NCBI RefSeq assembly: GCF_000712035.1
Contig: NZ_JONV01000010.1
Span: forward strand, 1-64,000
Direction: 5' to 3'
Length of the DNA stretch: 64,000 bases
Origin: Salinicoccus luteus DSM 17002
Lineage (GTDB): Bacteria > Bacillota > Bacilli > Staphylococcales > Salinicoccaceae
In this document: positions 1-8,570 of the stretch, piece by piece
How the letters are laid out: each line of letters begins with the position of its first letter
How positions within the stretch are numbered: position 1 is the stretch's first letter
Translations under genes and position numbers: made by a program
Notes under the pieces: model-generated
Database searches by the model: none
Seen by the model: only the letters and a program-made list of their open reading frames with translations
Told to the model about the DNA's origin: nothing

Positions 1-4
1 TTAT

Positions 5-79
5 TCCACAGTAGCTCAGTGGTAGAGCTATCGGCTGTTAACCGATCGGTCGTAGGTTCGAATCCTACCTGTGGAGCCA
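5..79 (+). tRNA. tRNA-Asn (GTT)
   Basis: The full cloverleaf is readable: acceptor stem 5-11 pairs with 69-75, the anticodon loop 35-41 carries GTT at 37-39, and the T arm has the GGTTCGAATCC signature. The 3' CCA (77-79) is encoded. It opens a run of six tRNAs; such runs usually follow an rRNA operon in Staphylococcaceae, which would lie left of the window (inference). Confidence 0.97.
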
Positions 80-107
80 TTTTTTTGTTTCAATACATAT
101 ATATGCT

Positions 108-179
108 GGCCCGTTGGTCAAGTGGTTAAGACACCGCCCTTTCACGGCGGTAACACGGGTTCGAATCCCGTACGGGTCA
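108..179 (+). tRNA. tRNA-Glu (TTC)
   Basis: Acceptor stem 108-114 pairs with 172-178 (one G-U pair); anticodon stem 134-138/146-150 encloses TTC at 141-143; discriminator A179. CCA is not encoded, so maturation needs CCA-adding enzyme. Confidence 0.97.
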
Positions 180-185
180 TTGATT

Positions 186-261
186 GGAGAATTAGCTCAG
201 CTGGGAGAGCATCTGCCTTACAAGCAGAGGGTCGGCGGTTCGAACCCGTCATTCTCCACCA
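186..261 (+). tRNA. tRNA-Val (TAC)
   Basis: Acceptor 186-192 pairs with 251-257; anticodon TAC at 219-221; discriminator A258 followed by encoded CCA 259-261. Only one base separates it from the next tRNA, so the cluster is clearly one transcript. Confidence 0.97.
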
Positions 262-262
262 C

Positions 263-343
263 GGAGGGGTAGCGAAGTGGCTAAACGCGGCGGACTGTAA
301 ATCCGCTCCTTCGGGTTCGGCAGTTCGAATCTGCCCCCCTCCA
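263..343 (+). tRNA. tRNA-Tyr (GTA)
   Basis: Class II tRNA: acceptor 263-269 pairs with 336-342, anticodon GTA at 297-299, and a long variable arm follows the anticodon stem, as expected for tRNA-Tyr. CCA is not encoded. Confidence 0.96.
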
Positions 344-356
344 TTTTTAAAAGTAT

Positions 357-431
357 TGGGCTATCGCCAAGCGGTAAGGCAACGGTTTTTGGTACCGTCA
401 TGCGCAGGTTCGAATCCTGCTAGCCCAGCCA
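357..431 (+). tRNA. tRNA-Gln (TTG)
   Basis: Acceptor 357-363 pairs with 421-427; anticodon stem 382-386 encloses TTG at 389-391; discriminator G428; CCA encoded at 429-431. Confidence 0.96.
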
Positions 432-432
432 T

Positions 433-505
433 GAGCCATTAGCTCAGTTGGTAGAGCATCTGACTTTTAATCAGAGGGTCAGAGGTTCGAATCCTCTATG
501 GCTCA
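433..505 (+). tRNA. tRNA-Lys (TTT)
   Basis: Acceptor 433-439 pairs with 498-504; anticodon TTT at 466-468; discriminator A505; CCA not encoded. Last gene of the tRNA run. Confidence 0.97.
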
Positions 506-511
506 CTAATA

Positions 512-542
512 AGGCATCTTCCTTTTGGAAGGTGTCTTTTTT
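512..542 (+). terminator. Terminator of the tRNA cluster
   Basis: Hairpin with CATCTTCC and GGAAGGTG arms around a TTTT loop, followed directly by a run of T, seven bases after tRNA-Lys. Confidence 0.85.
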
Positions 543-579
543 GTTCGTGCACATAATTTTATTCACTATTCATAAATAT

Positions 580-613
580 TTGCATAAAAATCCAAGGTTG
601 TATACTATAGTAT
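580..613 (+). promoter_or_regulatory. Probable rocF promoter with palindrome
   Basis: TTGCAT (580-585), 17-bp spacer, TACTAT (603-608). The -10 lies inside the perfect 12-bp palindrome ATACTATAGTAT (602-613), which could be a repressor site; the regulator is unknown. Confidence 0.5.
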
Positions 614-648
614 TTGTGAGACTGAACTGAATGGAAAAGGGGATCTTT

Positions 649-1560
649 ATGAATCATAATGTACATATTATTGGTGCCGCAACTGCCTTTGGACAGCCTA
701 GACTTGGTGTGGATTTCGGTCCGGATGCCTTGAGGTATGCTGGTCTTATCCAAACATTGAAGCAATTGGGTCTCTCTGTGACAGACAAGGGAAATATTAG
801 AGGGAATTTCAAGGTCGAGGCAGGGCGTCATAGCATCAAGAATGATGATAATCTGTTGAACTATGATGCTGTAAAGGATTTCAATACTGTACTTGCCGGC
901 TCAGTAGATGCTTCCATTTCAAATGGATATTTCCCATTGATACTCGGGGGAGATCATTCCTTGTCCATCGGATCGCTTGCAGGCATCAGCAGGCACTATG
1001 ACAATCTGGGAGTCATCTGGTATGACGCCCATGGAGACTTGAATGACAGCAGGACCTCTCCATCCGGAAACATTCATGGTATGCCGCTTGGCATATCGTG
1101 TGGGATTGGTGATGCAGCTCTGGTCAACCTCTATGACGAAGGACCGAAAGTAAAACCTGAAAATATTGTGCTTATAGGTATGCGGGACTTGGATGAGGGG
1201 GAGAAGGAATATATCCGTGATAATGGTATCCTGACCTTTACCATGATGGATATCAGATCCAAGGGTATTGAGGCTGTAATGAAGGAGGCATTGGACCATC
1301 TTGCTGCAAAGTGTGATGGCATCCACCTGTCCCTTGATGTGGACGGCCTCGATCCGATGGAAACCCCTGGGACAGGGACACCGGTGGACGGTGGTCTTTC
1401 ACTGTCTGAGACCCAGTTGGCGATGGATATACTGAACGATTCCGACAGTATTACGTCAATGGATTTGGTTGAAGTGAATCCTCTTCTGGATGACAGGAAT
1501 AAAACAGCAGAGAAGGCTGTAGAGATTGCCGCCTCCCTCTTCGGTAAAAAGCAGTTATAG
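649..1560 (+). CDS. rocF: Arginase
   Basis: Cytosolic manganese ureohydrolase that splits L-arginine into ornithine and urea, the first step of the arginase route of arginine use. All metal-binding signatures are present: GGDHS near residues 100-104, DAHGD at 126-130 and the DVDGLDP stretch beginning at D230. The usual start is taken as ATG 649, because AAGGGG sits about six bases ahead of it; an in-frame ATG at 631 would overlap that ribosome site. The resulting 303 residues are normal for bacterial arginases. It stands alone between the tRNA terminator and a bidirectional terminator. Its position just before the cdaA-glmM block matches the order in Staphylococcus. Agmatinase or formimidoylglutamase are less likely because the N-terminal half reads as arginase. 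Confidence 0.9.
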   Translation: MNHNVHIIGAATAFGQPRLGVDFGPDALRYAGLIQTLKQLGLSVTDKGNIRGNFKVEAGRHSIKNDDNLLNYDAVKDFNTVLAGSVDASISNGYFPLILGGDHSLSIGSLAGISRHYDNLGVIWYDAHGDLNDSRTSPSGNIHGMPLGISCGIGDAALVNLYDEGPKVKPENIVLIGMRDLDEGEKEYIRDNGILTFTMMDIRSKGIEAVMKEALDHLAAKCDGIHLSLDVDGLDPMETPGTGTPVDGGLSLSETQLAMDILNDSDSITSMDLVEVNPLLDDRNKTAEKAVEIAASLFGKKQL

Positions 1561-1562
1561 AC

Positions 1563-1601
1563 AAAAAAGAACTGCATCCTCTGGTGGGGTGCAGTTTTAT
1601 A
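1563..1601. terminator. Bidirectional terminator
   Basis: Arms ACTGCATCC and GGTGCAGT with A-rich and T-rich flanks, lying between the convergent arginase and winged-helix regulator genes. Confidence 0.8.
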
Positions 1602-1605
1602 ATAT

Positions 1606-2061
1606 CTAGTCTTCTCCTATGGGCATGATTTGGACCTTGTAGTCCTTTGTATTCTTGGCTCCTTTTTTTTCGGAGTTGTCCTTTACGAAGTTCTTCAGTT
1701 CCTTTTTGAACTGCTTGAGGTCATCTTCCTTCATTCTCAAGTTATATGACATGCTGTCTTTCTTCTTTTCATCGGCGCTGTATCTCAGGAGGTCTATATT
1801 GGGAACGACCTTTTTCGCCACAGGTTCATAGAACTTCTGAATGATGCTGTTCTTCTCCTCGGTCTTCACTACATGAATAATCCCATTCTTAAGAAGCTCA
1901 TTCAGATGATAATGGATTTTGGCCCGCGGGATGTCGAGCTCATCAGCAAGCATCTGTCCGGTTTTCGGCTTCTCGGCAAGCATGGTCAGCAGTTCAATCC
2001 TAAAAGGGTCGCTGACGCTTTTCAGTTGGGCCAGGTTATCGATAACCAGTAATTTTTTCAT
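1606..2061 (-). CDS. ArsR-like winged-helix transcriptional regulator
   Basis: DNA-binding regulator of about 151 residues. Residues 8-75 read as a winged helix: a first helix with SVSDPFRIELLTML, then a recognition helix around PRAKIHYHLNELLKNGII and a wing with a charged turn. This matches ArsR-type or HTH_20 folds. The C-terminal half is highly charged and lysine-rich, with no cysteine or histidine metal site, so it is probably not a metal sensor. The start is ATG 2061, eight bases after AAGGGG; an upstream GTG at 2070 overlaps that site. It is transcribed away from the XRE regulator gene. An inverted repeat just upstream (2085-2109) may be its own operator. Target and ligand cannot be read from sequence. 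Confidence 0.75.
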   Translation of the reverse strand: MKKLLVIDNLAQLKSVSDPFRIELLTMLAEKPKTGQMLADELDIPRAKIHYHLNELLKNGIIHVVKTEEKNSIIQKFYEPVAKKVVPNIDLLRYSADEKKKDSMSYNLRMKEDDLKQFKKELKNFVKDNSEKKGAKNTKDYKVQIMPIGED

Positions 2062-2084
2062 GCAGAACACCCCTTATCATGTAT

Positions 2085-2109
2085 ATTTATAGTATGATTA
2101 AGTATAAAT
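2085..2109. promoter_or_regulatory. Inverted repeat ahead of the ArsR-like gene
   Basis: Perfect 7-bp arms ATTTATA (2085-2091) and TATAAAT (2103-2109) separated by 11 bases, 24 bases ahead of the regulator start. Spacing and position fit an autoregulatory operator, by inference. Confidence 0.4.
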
Positions 2110-2163
2110 GCGATGTCAATTAAATGAACATTGATTTTGTTTGCTTGGTCACACTTGTAACAT

Positions 2164-2192
2164 TTGTTGCATATTTGCCAATTTGGTATGAT
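2164..2192 (+). promoter_or_regulatory. Sigma-A promoter of the XRE-cdaA operon
   Basis: TTGTTG (2164-2169), 17-bp spacer, TATGAT (2187-2192), about 33 bases ahead of the XRE gene start. Confidence 0.65.
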
Positions 2193-2224
2193 GGAACTGT
2201 TAAGAAAGTGAAAGGGGCACCATT

Positions 2225-3172
2225 ATGATTGGACAGCGGATCAAGGAGATACGCAATAATAACAATCTGACCCAGGAAGAACTGGCAGACGGCATCATTT
2301 CCAGGACGTATTTAAGCTTGATTGAAAAGGGAAGCGTGCATCCTTCGACCAATGTATTGATAAAATTGAGCGAGAGGCTCAACTGCTCGGTCAACGACTT
2401 TATGCAGGAAGTTTCTCATTTCAGGTATAATGATGTGGAGATTCTAAGGGAGATTGCCTACTATGAACAGAAGATTGAACAGGGGGACTATTCGTCACTC
2501 CATTATTTCATAGAGAAGGAATACGAAGGGGTCGAACAGATTCCTGCACCTGATAGTGGCCGGGTTCATCTACTCTATGCCAAGTATTTCAAGCATACAG
2601 GGGACAGGCGGAAGCTGACGATACATATTGATCGGGCACTTGAGTTGCTGTCGACTGTATCAATCAACCAGGCGTATATCGATGCGGTCATTCTCAAAGT
2701 AGGGCTGCTGGCTGAAGAAGAAGCACATGAAGCATCACTCGACCTGCTGGAGGATACACTGTACACCATCCTCCATTTTTCCGAATTCGACCTTGGAGTC
2801 ATCAGAATCATTTTTGAGATCGCACAGTGCTATCATGAGTGTGGGGAATATCTTACATCTTCACGTTTTATTGCACGAATCAAAAAGCATTCCAGAATGC
2901 TGAACATCGACTACAGAAGGGATGACCTTTCACTGCTTGAGGGGAAGAATCTTGCCATGCTTGGAAAAGTCGAAGAGTTGGAAACGGTGGCATCACAATC
3001 AAGACTTCCGCTGATGCAGCTGTTGAACAGCTATGCAAAATATAGAAATGGAAATATCAGAGCCGCAGAAGAAGGTTTTAAAAATCTTGATTCCGATCCG
3101 GAGATGATCAGACAGGATAAAGTCCTATCCAGTATACATGAAGAATTGGAAGAGAGACTCGGATTTATATGA
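2225..3172 (+). CDS. XRE-family regulator with TPR-like C-terminal domain
   Basis: A 315-residue cytosolic regulator. Residues 4-60 form a Cro/CI-type helix-turn-helix (helix 2-turn-helix 3 around TQEELADGIISRTYLSLIEKG). The rest is all-helical with tetratricopeptide-like repeats, the architecture of Rgg, PlcR, NprR and AimR regulators, which bind small peptides or partner proteins through that domain. The specific ligand is unknown, and no small secreted peptide gene is visible next to it. Start ATG 2225 has AAGGGG well placed. The stop lies 22 bases before cdaA with no terminator, so it is very probably co-transcribed with cdaA-cdaR-glmM, which is an unusual leader gene for that operon and suggests control of c-di-AMP or wall precursor supply (inference). 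Confidence 0.75.
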   Translation: MIGQRIKEIRNNNNLTQEELADGIISRTYLSLIEKGSVHPSTNVLIKLSERLNCSVNDFMQEVSHFRYNDVEILREIAYYEQKIEQGDYSSLHYFIEKEYEGVEQIPAPDSGRVHLLYAKYFKHTGDRRKLTIHIDRALELLSTVSINQAYIDAVILKVGLLAEEEAHEASLDLLEDTLYTILHFSEFDLGVIRIIFEIAQCYHECGEYLTSSRFIARIKKHSRMLNIDYRRDDLSLLEGKNLAMLGKVEELETVASQSRLPLMQLLNSYAKYRNGNIRAAEEGFKNLDSDPEMIRQDKVLSSIHEELEERLGFI

Positions 3173-3194
3173 ATGATTAAGTGAGGGACGCGTT

Positions 3195-4019
3195 ATGCAG
3201 ACAGACAATTTTTTTGAGAATGTCACAACGGCAACCATAATTGCAAGCATTGTCGATCTGCTGATTGTATGGTATGTAATATATCTTTTGATTACTGTAA
3301 TGAAGGGAACAAAAGCCATCCAGCTGATAAAGGGTATATTCCTTATCCTCATCGGCCGGTCAATCAGTAACTTTTTCGATTTGACAACGACAACACAGAT
3401 GTTCGATACTGTTCTGGAATGGGGTTTCCTTGCGATTATCGTAATCTTCCAGCCGGAGCTGAGGCGCGCACTCGAACAGCTCGGGCGGGGGAGCCTATTC
3501 CGTACGAATGGAAATGCAAGCTCCACAACGGAGCAGGACAAACTGAGGGAAGCCATGGTGAAGTCGGTCCGTTACATGGCCAAGCGCCGCATTGGTGCGC
3601 TTATCGTATTTGAAAAGGAGACGGGGCTGAAAGATTATATAGAGACCGGCATTCCGATCAATGGAAACATCACTTCCGAGCTGTTGATCAACATATTCAT
3701 TCCGAATACACCGCTGCATGATGGGGCGATGATCATACAGGGGAACAAGATCGCCACCGCAGCAAGCTATCTTCCTCTATCAGACAGCAGCAAGATTGCC
3801 AAGAACCTCGGCACCCGGCACCGCGCAGCTGTCGGAGTGTCTGAAGTGACCGATGCATTCACGGTCGTCGTTTCCGAGGAGACGGGGAATATATCCGTAA
3901 CCTACGCGAGCAAGCTCACGAAGGAAATCTCTCTCGAAGAACTGGATGAACTGCTTAAGACACACTGGAGCATTCTCCCACCGTTGAAGGAAGGAGGCGG
4001 TCTTTTTGCTAGAAAGTAA
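3195..4019 (+). CDS. cdaA: Diadenylate cyclase CdaA (DacA)
   Basis: Membrane-bound enzyme that condenses two ATP into the essential second messenger c-di-AMP, which controls potassium and osmolyte balance and wall homeostasis. Three hydrophobic segments occupy roughly residues 14-85. The DAC catalytic domain follows, with the DGA motif at 176-178 and RHR at 208-210, both required in this family. Length 274 is normal. The 3' end overlaps cdaR by 14 bases, implying translational coupling, and glmM follows. CdaA, CdaR and GlmM are known to form a complex in Firmicutes in which GlmM and CdaR modulate cyclase activity. Confidence 0.95.
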   Translation: MQTDNFFENVTTATIIASIVDLLIVWYVIYLLITVMKGTKAIQLIKGIFLILIGRSISNFFDLTTTTQMFDTVLEWGFLAIIVIFQPELRRALEQLGRGSLFRTNGNASSTTEQDKLREAMVKSVRYMAKRRIGALIVFEKETGLKDYIETGIPINGNITSELLINIFIPNTPLHDGAMIIQGNKIATAASYLPLSDSSKIAKNLGTRHRAAVGVSEVTDAFTVVVSEETGNISVTYASKLTKEISLEELDELLKTHWSILPPLKEGGGLFARK

Positions 4020-4947
4020 ATGGGGATTGAGATTTGTTGCCCTGCTGCTTGCCCTGTTCATGTTCCTTTCAGTAAATAATGTGTTCGATGAATTCCTCTA
4101 TTCCAATGGGGAAGCACCGGAATCTGAAGTAATTGAAGGTATGCCTGTGGAAATCCTCTATGACGAGGAGAACCACTATATTTCCGGTGCTCCCGATCAG
4201 GTCAATGTACAGCTCTATGGCAATACATCGAATGTAAGAAGGCTTCAGACGACGAGGGATTTCAATGTCTTCCTCGATCTCAGGAACCGGAGCGTCGGTG
4301 AATATGAAGAACATTTCACAGTCGAAGGTCTGCCTGAGAACGTGACCGCTGAAGTTGTACCAGAAACCGCCAATGTAAATATCCAGGAACTGGTGACACG
4401 GACGTTCGAAGTTCAGGCGGAAGTCAGTGAAAGTCGTGTTGGACCAAACCATGACCTTGAATCTGTACAGATTGAACCCGAAACTGTTACGGTGATGGGT
4501 GGGGAAAGCGAAATGAATCGGATACAATATGTACGGGCTACGCTGAACGATAATTCAAGGATTACTGAAAATCGAGTGGAAGAAGCGGAAGTAAGTGTAT
4601 TTGATACGCAATTCAACAAGCTCGATGTCCGTATCGATCCGACACATGTACGGGTGGAAATCAACGTCGAGGAGCGGAGCAAGGAAGTGTCGGTAAGCTT
4701 TGAAGTGAACGGCCAGGTTGAAGAAGGCCATTCACTGGAAAACGTGTCCCTCAATTATGACACGATTGAAGTTTATGGTACGGAAGAAGTATTGGCGGAG
4801 TTGGATAATATAAATGTCGGTGTGGATGTGGATGGTCTTACGGAATCCACTACACAGGACGTGGAGATTGATGTACCTGAAGATGTTGACCGGACAGAAC
4901 CTGCGGTCCTTCAGGCGGATATAGAAATTGAACAGGATAACGGATAA
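4006..4947 (+). CDS. cdaR: CdaA regulatory protein CdaR (YbbR domains)
   Basis: Extracytoplasmic regulator of CdaA. One N-terminal membrane anchor (about residues 6-26) is followed by a string of YbbR beta-domains, each about 80-90 residues, rich in acidic residues. The start is TTG 4006, chosen because a strong AAGGAGG (3991-3997) stands eight bases ahead and no ATG is available; this places it inside the end of cdaA. Length 313 equals the staphylococcal homologues. The acidic composition of the exported part fits a halotolerant host. Confidence 0.92.
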   Translation: MLESKWGLRFVALLLALFMFLSVNNVFDEFLYSNGEAPESEVIEGMPVEILYDEENHYISGAPDQVNVQLYGNTSNVRRLQTTRDFNVFLDLRNRSVGEYEEHFTVEGLPENVTAEVVPETANVNIQELVTRTFEVQAEVSESRVGPNHDLESVQIEPETVTVMGGESEMNRIQYVRATLNDNSRITENRVEEAEVSVFDTQFNKLDVRIDPTHVRVEINVEERSKEVSVSFEVNGQVEEGHSLENVSLNYDTIEVYGTEEVLAELDNINVGVDVDGLTESTTQDVEIDVPEDVDRTEPAVLQADIEIEQDNG

Positions 4948-4973
4948 TATACTGCATAAAAAAGGAGAACGTC

Positions 4974-6323
4974 ATGGGTAAATATTTTGGAACTGATGGA
5001 GTAAGAGGTGTAGCGAACACTGAACTGACTCCAGAACTTGCATTCAAATTGGGTAGATTCGGCGGTTATGTACTGGCAGGTCAAAAAAGCGAGAATAAGA
5101 CGGTACTTGTTGGACGCGATACGCGTATTTCAGGTGAGATGCTCGAGTCTGCGCTCGTAGCCGGACTGCTTTCAATCGGAGCGGAAGTCATGAGGCTCGG
5201 CATCATTTCCACTCCGGGTGTCGCATATCTGACCAAGGAAATGGAAGCGGACGCCGGGGTCATGATCTCTGCTTCCCACAATCCGGTAGGGGATAATGGC
5301 ATCAAGTTTTTCGGCGCGGACGGCTTCAAGCTCACAGATGACCAGGAGGCAGAAATTGAAAAACTTCTGGATATGGAGGAAGATACGCTCCCAAGACCGA
5401 CAGGTGCAGATCTGGGCAATAAATCGGACTACTATGAAGGCGGACAGAAATATGTCAGCTATCTCAAGTCGACAGTCGATGAAGATTTCGAGGGCATGAA
5501 GATTGCACTCGACGGCGCCCATGGCTCCACCTATTCCCTCGCCCCCTACCTGTTTGGGGATCTTGAAGCGGATACCGTCACTGTAGGCTGCAACCCGGAC
5601 GGCACAAACATCAATGCAGGTGTCGGCTCCACTAATCCCGACAAGATTGTTGAACTCGTAAAGGAAGAATCGTGCGATTTCGGTTTTGCCTTTGATGGGG
5701 ATGGCGACAGAATCATTGCAGTGGATGAAAAAGGAAATATCGTGGACGGAGACAAAATCATGTTCATACTGGCCCAGCATATGAAATCTGAAGGCATGCT
5801 GAGGGATGACATGGTCGTATCGACGGTCATGAGCAACCTCGGCTTCTACAAGGCATTGGAGGCACATGGACTGAAGAGCGACAAGACCAAGGTCGGTGAC
5901 CGCTATGTCGTCGAAGAAATGCGATCAGGCGGCTACAGCCTTGGTGGAGAGCAGTCCGGTCATATCATCATGATGGACTATAATACAACGGGTGACGGTC
6001 TCCTGACTGGCGTACACCTTGCATCGATCATCAAATCCTCCGGCAAGACGCTGAGTGAATTGGCAGGCCAGGTGGAAACATTCCCGCAGGAACTTGTGAA
6101 CATCCGTGTCTCCGACAAGTACAACGTAGTGAACAATAATCTTGTCGCAGAAAAGATCGAAGCGGTAGAAAAAGAGATGGACGGCAATGGCCGCGTCCTA
6201 GTAAGGGCTTCAGGCACAGAACCCCTCGTCCGTGTCATGGTGGAAGCGGAAACGGAAGAACTGGCGCGACAATACAGTAATGACATCGCAGAAGTGGTCC
6301 AAAAAGAGATGGGTCTCGACTAA
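4974..6323 (+). CDS. glmM: Phosphoglucosamine mutase
   Basis: Cytosolic enzyme converting glucosamine-6-phosphate to glucosamine-1-phosphate on the way to UDP-GlcNAc for peptidoglycan and teichoic acids. The phosphoserine loop SASHNP has its reactive serine at residue 101, the metal-binding DGDGDR loop is at 241-246, and the C-terminal phosphate-binding RASGTEP is present. At 449 residues it is full length. AAAGGAG lies ahead of ATG 4974. It ends the cdaA-cdaR-glmM transcript at a strong terminator; glmS behind it has its own promoter. Confidence 0.97.
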   Translation: MGKYFGTDGVRGVANTELTPELAFKLGRFGGYVLAGQKSENKTVLVGRDTRISGEMLESALVAGLLSIGAEVMRLGIISTPGVAYLTKEMEADAGVMISASHNPVGDNGIKFFGADGFKLTDDQEAEIEKLLDMEEDTLPRPTGADLGNKSDYYEGGQKYVSYLKSTVDEDFEGMKIALDGAHGSTYSLAPYLFGDLEADTVTVGCNPDGTNINAGVGSTNPDKIVELVKEESCDFGFAFDGDGDRIIAVDEKGNIVDGDKIMFILAQHMKSEGMLRDDMVVSTVMSNLGFYKALEAHGLKSDKTKVGDRYVVEEMRSGGYSLGGEQSGHIIMMDYNTTGDGLLTGVHLASIIKSSGKTLSELAGQVETFPQELVNIRVSDKYNVVNNNLVAEKIEAVEKEMDGNGRVLVRASGTEPLVRVMVEAETEELARQYSNDIAEVVQKEMGLD

Positions 6324-6335
6324 TGAAGGCATAGT

Positions 6336-6367
6336 ACCTCCAAACCTTGGGTTTGGAGGTTTTTTAT
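6336..6367 (+). terminator. Terminator after glmM
   Basis: Ten-base perfect arms ACCTCCAAAC/GTTTGGAGGT with a short loop and seven T. Confidence 0.9.
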
Positions 6368-6397
6368 TCCAAATTATATGGAGAACGCATATTTATA

Positions 6398-6426
6398 TTG
6401 AAGTATGGACATTTATCGATTACAAT
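6398..6426 (+). promoter_or_regulatory. Sigma-A promoter of glmS
   Basis: TTGAAG (6398-6403), 17-bp spacer, TACAAT (6421-6426). A transcript starting near 6433 would carry about 40 bases before the ribozyme cleavage site. Confidence 0.7.
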
Positions 6427-6474
6427 ATGGATGGTGAGGACTAAGGAGGGTAGGGTGTATAAAAAAATCGGAAT

Positions 6475-6611
6475 AGCGCCTGGGCAAGCATCGGCTTGCT
6501 GACGAGGAGGACAGTGATCGATCATCGGCGGATACTGTCCCGGATACTGAAGTATTCGTGAGGTCAGCTGTTAAAACTGTTGGGTGACCAACGGGACAGA
6601 GCACTGGCCAA
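6475..6611 (+). ncRNA. glmS ribozyme (glucosamine-6-phosphate activated)
   Basis: Conserved core elements occur in the right order: the cleavage site A6475/G6476 before GCGCC, the GACGAGGA segment near 6502-6509, a P3 helix GGACAGT/ACTGTCC enclosing ATCGA and CGGCGGAT, and the downstream P4 region with GGTGACC. This RNA cleaves itself when glucosamine-6-phosphate is high, exposing the mRNA to RNase J and lowering glmS expression. Spacing to the glmS start (about 36 bases after the element) is typical. The 3' boundary is approximate. Confidence 0.93.
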
Positions 6612-6647
6612 AAGAAAGATAACCAGAGAGAGAAAGGGCGTTTTTAA

Positions 6648-8450
6648 ATGTGTGGAATAGTAGGGTATATTGGAAATAATGATGTAAAGGAAATATTGCT
6701 GTATGGACTCGAAAAGATGGAGTACCGTGGCTATGACTCTGCAGGTATCGGAGTCAGGGATGACAATGAAGTGAAGGTATTCAAGGAAAAAGGCAGAATC
6801 AAGGATCTGCGGGAAAAAGTCGATATGGGCTTTGATGCGACAGTGGGCATCGGTCATACAAGATGGGCGACACACGGCGTGCCGAACGTCAAGAATGCAC
6901 ACCCGCACCAGAGTGCGGATGGCCGCTTTACGCTGGTCCATAACGGTGTCATAGAAAACTATGAACAGGTCAGACAGGAGCACATCCCGGATGTCGACCT
7001 CGTTTCAAGCACAGATACTGAAATCATCGTGGAGCTCATTTCCAAGTTCGCACATGAAGGCATGTCTACTGAAGAGACCTTCACCAAAACACTGGAAATC
7101 CTCCATGGTTCGTATGCGATCGGACTGCTGGATGAGGAAGATCCGGATGTCATCTATGCGGCAAAGAATAAATCTCCGCTGCTGCTCGGTAAAGGTGAAG
7201 GCTTCAATGTCATCACTTCCGACGCCATGGCAATGCTGCAGCAGACAAATGAATTCGTCGAACTGATGGATGGCGAAGTCGTTCTGCTCAAAAGGGACGA
7301 AATCATCATCAAGGACAAGACAGGCAAGGAGATTGAGAGAGACTCCTATATCGCAGAAATCGATGAAAGCGATACTGAAAAGGGCACATACGACCACTAC
7401 ATGCTGAAGGAGATCAACGACCAACCTGCAGCAATGAGAAAAATCATCCAAGAATATCAGGATGAAGATGAAAATCTCAAGATTGATCCTGAAATCATCG
7501 ACCAGCTGAAAGATTCGGACCGCCTCTATATCATCGCTGCAGGCACGAGCTATCATGCCGGCCTCATCGGCAAGGAATTCTTCGAGAAATGGGCAGGCGT
7601 GCCTACAGAAGTCCACGTCGCTTCAGAGTTCGTCTATAATACGCCACTGCTGTCAGAGAAGCCGCTCTTCATCTTCATTTCACAATCCGGTGAAACTGCA
7701 GACAGCCGTGCCGTACTGGTTGAAATCAAGAAGCTTGGACACAAGTCGCTGACAGTGACGAACGTACCAGGGTCTACCCTTTCAAGGGAAGCCGACCAGA
7801 CACTCACCCTGCATGCAGGACCTGAGATTGCCGTCGCTTCAACCAAAGCCTATACAGCACAGATTGCCGTCCTCTCCATCCTGGCCCAGGTTGCAGCAAG
7901 GGAACTTGGAAAAGGTACGGAGATCAATCTGATGCAGGAGCTCGCGAAAGTCACGACGGCCATCACAGCAATCATCGATGATGCACCAATGATCGAGCAG
8001 ATCGTCAACGAGTACCTCGAGACGACACGCAATGCATTCTTCATCGGGCGGACGATGGACTACTACGTTGGACTCGAAGGGGCACTCAAGCTTAAGGAGA
8101 TCTCCTATATCCAGGCAGAAGGGTTCGCCGGCGGGGAACTCAAGCATGGTACAATTGCACTGATCGAAGAGAATACCCCGGTCTTTGCACTCGCTACACA
8201 GGAGAAGGTGAACCTGAACATCCGTGGCAATGCGCAGGAAGTCGAAGCACGCGGCGCCAAAGTGTGCATGGTATCCATGGAAGGACTGGACCAGGAAGGC
8301 GACACATACGTCATCCCGCGCGTCCATGAGATGCTTACACCACTCGTATCCGTAGTCGTGTACCAGTTCATCGCATACTATGCAGCGCTTCACCGCGGCA
8401 ACGATGTCGACAAGCCGCGCAACCTGGCGAAATCTGTAACGGTTGAATAG
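6648..8450 (+). CDS. glmS: Glutamine--fructose-6-phosphate aminotransferase
   Basis: Makes glucosamine-6-phosphate from fructose-6-phosphate and glutamine, the committed step of amino sugar synthesis. The N-terminal nucleophile Cys2 (MCGIVGYIG) and the glutaminase domain occupy about residues 1-235; two SIS sugar-isomerase domains follow, and the C-terminus ends in the conserved KSVTVE. Length 600 is normal. GAAAGGGCG precedes the start. Expression is set by the ribozyme in the leader, so the product feeds back on its own mRNA. Confidence 0.97.
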   Translation: MCGIVGYIGNNDVKEILLYGLEKMEYRGYDSAGIGVRDDNEVKVFKEKGRIKDLREKVDMGFDATVGIGHTRWATHGVPNVKNAHPHQSADGRFTLVHNGVIENYEQVRQEHIPDVDLVSSTDTEIIVELISKFAHEGMSTEETFTKTLEILHGSYAIGLLDEEDPDVIYAAKNKSPLLLGKGEGFNVITSDAMAMLQQTNEFVELMDGEVVLLKRDEIIIKDKTGKEIERDSYIAEIDESDTEKGTYDHYMLKEINDQPAAMRKIIQEYQDEDENLKIDPEIIDQLKDSDRLYIIAAGTSYHAGLIGKEFFEKWAGVPTEVHVASEFVYNTPLLSEKPLFIFISQSGETADSRAVLVEIKKLGHKSLTVTNVPGSTLSREADQTLTLHAGPEIAVASTKAYTAQIAVLSILAQVAARELGKGTEINLMQELAKVTTAITAIIDDAPMIEQIVNEYLETTRNAFFIGRTMDYYVGLEGALKLKEISYIQAEGFAGGELKHGTIALIEENTPVFALATQEKVNLNIRGNAQEVEARGAKVCMVSMEGLDQEGDTYVIPRVHEMLTPLVSVVVYQFIAYYAALHRGNDVDKPRNLAKSVTVE

Positions 8451-8464
8451 TATAAAGTAAGGAA

Positions 8465-8500
8465 AATAACCTCCAACGGTCTGGACCGTTGGAGGTTATT
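8465..8500 (+). terminator. Terminator after glmS
   Basis: Sixteen-base perfect arms (AATAACCTCCAACGGT and its complement) around CTGG. Confidence 0.85.
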
Positions 8501-8570
8501 CTAGTCCTTTGTTAAGCCCATTACGACGGTTACATATAGTATCTATGTCTGGATTGAAAGGGTTATGGAT

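Noticed and set aside
71-630. Open frames running through the tRNA genes
   Set aside because: They are fully covered by six well-formed tRNAs and a terminator and have no ribosome sites.
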